This document shows positions 4,898-6,795 of a stretch of DNA of 6,795 bases, piece by piece; the first letter of the stretch is position 1, and every line of letters starts with the position of its first letter. Origin of the DNA: an uncultured Collinsella sp. (GTDB taxonomy: Bacteria > Actinomycetota > Coriobacteriia > Coriobacteriales > Coriobacteriaceae); contig CAAEVD010000189.1 of assembly GCA_900759435.1 (NCBI GenBank), positions 1 through 6,795 on the forward strand, written 5' to 3'. A program made the translations under genes and the position numbers. Below the pieces are notes generated by a model that did not search any database, had not been told where the DNA came from, and was given only the letters and a program-made list of their open reading frames with translations.

Positions 4898-6795
4898 ATG
4901 GCACAGGAATTCACTTTTACCGTTAACGGCGTCGAGCACACGACGACCCAAAACAAACCGCTGCTGCGCTATCTGCGCGACGACCTGCACATTCACTCCG
5001 CCAAGGACGGCTGCTCCGAGGGCGCCTGCGGCACCTGCACCATCCATGTGGACGGTGCGGCCGTCAAGGCGTGCGTGCTGACCACCGCCCTTGCCGCCGG
5101 CCGCGACATCGTGACTGTCGAGGGCCTGCCCGAGAACGTGCGCGAGGCGTTTGTGTACGCCTTTGGCGCCGTGGGCGCCGTGCAGTGCGGCTTTTGTATC
5201 CCCGGTATGGTCATGGCGGGTGCAGCGCTCATCGCCGAGGATCCCGAGCCTACCGAGGAGCAGATCAAGTACGCCATCCGCGGCAATGTTTGCCGCTGCA
5301 CCGGCTACAAAAAGATTATCGAGGGCATTGCGCTGGCCGCTGCGGTGCTCCGCGGCGAAAAGCAGATCGACGAGGATCTGGAGCGCGGCGACGACTACGG
5401 CGTGGGCAAGCGCGCCTTCCGTATTGACGTGCGCAAGAAGGTGCTCGGCGAGGGCAAGTACCCCGACGACATCGACGAGATCGACCAGCCGGGCCTGACC
5501 TACGCCAGCGCCGTGCGCTCCAAGTATCCGCGTGCCCGCGTGCTCTCCATCGATACCTCCAAGGCCGAGGCCCTACCCGGTGTGGTTGGCATCCTGCGCG
5601 CCGAGGACGTGCCGGTCAACCAGGTCGGCCACCTTATCCAGGACTGGGACGTCATGATCGCCCAGGGCGATATCACTCGCTGCGTGGGCGATGCCATCGT
5701 GCTGGTGGTTGCCGAGGACGAGGCGACGCTCGAGAAGGCCAAGAAGCTCGTAAAGATCGATTACGAGCCGCTGGAGCCCGTGCGTAACATTGCCGAGGCC
5801 AGGGCTGCCGACGCCCCGCGCCTGCACGACAGCTTCTTTGCCTTTGGCAACACGGTGGAGCTCAAGGACAACGTGTGCCAGAGCCGTCACGTGACGCGCG
5901 GCGACGCCGCCAAGGCGCTGGCAGAGAGCGCGTTTACCGTGACGCAGCGCTTTACCACGCCCTTTACCGAGCATGCCTTCTTGGAGCCCGAGTGCGCCGT
6001 CGCCTTCCCGTACAAGAACGGCGTCAAGGTGCAGTCGACCGACCAGGGCGCCTACGACACGCGCAAAGAGTGCGCTCACATGTTTGGCTGGGATAGCGAG
6101 CCCGAGCGCGTGGTTGTAGAGACTATGCTCGTGGGTGGCGGCTTTGGCGGCAAGGAGGACGTGTCCATCCAGCACCTGGCCGCGCTCGCCGCATACAAGT
6201 TCCAGCGTCCTGTGAAGTGCAAGCTCACGCGTGCCGAGTCGCTCGCTTTCCATCCCAAGCGCCATGCCATGGACGGTACCTTTACGCTGGGCTGCGACGC
6301 CGAGGGCAACTTTACCGGTCTGGACTGCGAGATCAACTTTGACACCGGCGCCTACGCGTCGCTGTGCGGTCCGGTGCTCGAGCGCGCCTGCACGCATGCC
6401 GTCGGCCCCTACAAGTACCAGAATACCGACATTCGCGGCTTTGGCTACTACACCAACAACCCGCCCGCCGGCGCGTACCGCGGCTTTGGCGTTTGCCAGT
6501 CCGAGTTTGCGCTCGAGAGCCTGATCGACCTGCTGGCAGAGAAGGTCGGCCTGGATCCGTGGGAGATCCGCTACCGTAACGCCATCGAGCCGGGCGAGGT
6601 TTTGCCCAACGGCCAGATTGCCGACTGCTCCACGGCGCTTAAAGAGACGCTGCTCGAGGTCAAGGATGCCTACTATGCGCATCCCGGACACGCCGGTATC
6701 GCCTGCGCCATGAAGAACGCCGGCGTGGGCGTGGGCCTGCCCGATGCCGGCCGCTGCAAGATCCGCGTCGAGGATGGCCGCGCCGTGGTCTACGC
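4898..6795 (+). CDS. xdh: Selenium-dependent xanthine dehydrogenase-type molybdenum hydroxylase, fused [2Fe-2S] and Mo domains (3' end cut by window)
   Basis: Molybdopterin hydroxylase of the xanthine oxidase superfamily; 632 codons are visible without a stop. N-terminal plant-type [2Fe-2S] domain: Cys 39, 44, 47 (CSEGACGTC) and 59. Second, helical [2Fe-2S] domain: Cys 97 and 100 (QCGFC) and Cys 132 and 134 (NVCRCTGY). From about residue 175 the Mo-binding part begins directly, with no FAD domain between. Key motifs are FLEPE (363 likely equals the substrate-binding Glu of xanthine oxidase), Q383, GGGFGGKE (413-420) and AYRGFG (526-531, with the active-site Arg 528). GVCQ follows, where xanthine oxidases usually have GGPQ. 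Homologues run to about 850-950 residues, so the C-terminus with the catalytic base Glu is outside the window. Expected reaction: hydroxylation of xanthine, hypoxanthine or a related purine at a Mo centre carrying labile selenium. Selenium dependence is inferred from family and neighbours; it cannot be read from sequence, and no in-frame TGA occurs. Start fixed by the site at 4884-4890. Confidence 0.92.
   Translation, partial: MAQEFTFTVNGVEHTTTQNKPLLRYLRDDLHIHSAKDGCSEGACGTCTIHVDGAAVKACVLTTALAAGRDIVTVEGLPENVREAFVYAFGAVGAVQCGFCIPGMVMAGAALIAEDPEPTEEQIKYAIRGNVCRCTGYKKIIEGIALAAAVLRGEKQIDEDLERGDDYGVGKRAFRIDVRKKVLGEGKYPDDIDEIDQPGLTYASAVRSKYPRARVLSIDTSKAEALPGVVGILRAEDVPVNQVGHLIQDWDVMIAQGDITRCVGDAIVLVVAEDEATLEKAKKLVKIDYEPLEPVRNIAEARAADAPRLHDSFFAFGNTVELKDNVCQSRHVTRGDAAKALAESAFTVTQRFTTPFTEHAFLEPECAVAFPYKNGVKVQSTDQGAYDTRKECAHMFGWDSEPERVVVETMLVGGGFGGKEDVSIQHLAALAAYKFQRPVKCKLTRAESLAFHPKRHAMDGTFTLGCDAEGNFTGLDCEINFDTGAYASLCGPVLERACTHAVGPYKYQNTDIRGFGYYTNNPPAGAYRGFGVCQSEFALESLIDLLAEKVGLDPWEIRYRNAIEPGEVLPNGQIADCSTALKETLLEVKDAYYAHPGHAGIACAMKNAGVGVGLPDAGRCKIRVEDGRAVVY

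Noticed and set aside
4370..5047. 225-codon open frame on the minus strand across the ferredoxin gene
   Set aside because: Overlaps three certain + strand genes, is alanine-rich, and has no recognisable motif.
5573..6691. 372-codon open frame on the minus strand opposite the Mo hydroxylase gene
   Set aside because: Same shadow effect; the + strand frame has clear [2Fe-2S] and Mo-domain motifs throughout.

Overview
The window is a high-GC stretch carrying four genes, all on the + strand. It is almost fully coding, and two of the genes are cut by the window edges. Order: the end of ssnA (1-1245), a 149-nt hairpin-rich gap, ygfK (1395-4394), a small polyferredoxin gene (4406-4885), and the first 632 codons of a fused iron-sulfur/molybdopterin hydroxylase of the selenium-dependent xanthine dehydrogenase type (from 4898, open at the window end). 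I see no tRNA, rRNA, CRISPR array or mobile element.

Organism: the GC-rich third codon positions, strict anaerobe-type iron-sulfur flavoenzymes and this gene set suggest a gut-type anaerobe. I lean towards Coriobacteriia (Collinsella-like). This is an inference from style and content; no taxonomic marker is present.

How the genes fit together: SsnA, YgfK and the selenium-dependent Mo hydroxylase are known markers of the selenium-dependent molybdenum hydroxylase locus. Related gene sets have been linked to anaerobic purine/urate breakdown in gut bacteria. The hydroxylase carries two [2Fe-2S] clusters and the Mo active site on one chain but has no FAD domain between them, so its electrons must leave through a partner. 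The next-door four-cluster ferredoxin and the NAD(P)/FAD/Fe-S flavoprotein YgfK are the obvious candidates. ygfK, the ferredoxin gene and the hydroxylase gene are separated by only 11 and 12 nt and each has a Shine-Dalgarno-like sequence, so they look like one operon. ssnA lies upstream, across the structured gap.

Points worth a second look: YgfK has the domain set of dihydropyrimidine dehydrogenase in a different order, with a degenerate barrel active site. A perfect 12-bp inverted repeat sits inside the start of the ferredoxin gene and is built from codons that are less favoured in this window. A chain of GC-rich hairpins fills the ssnA-ygfK gap. The system itself is a known but biochemically poorly resolved one. 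I found no evidence for a wholly new system.
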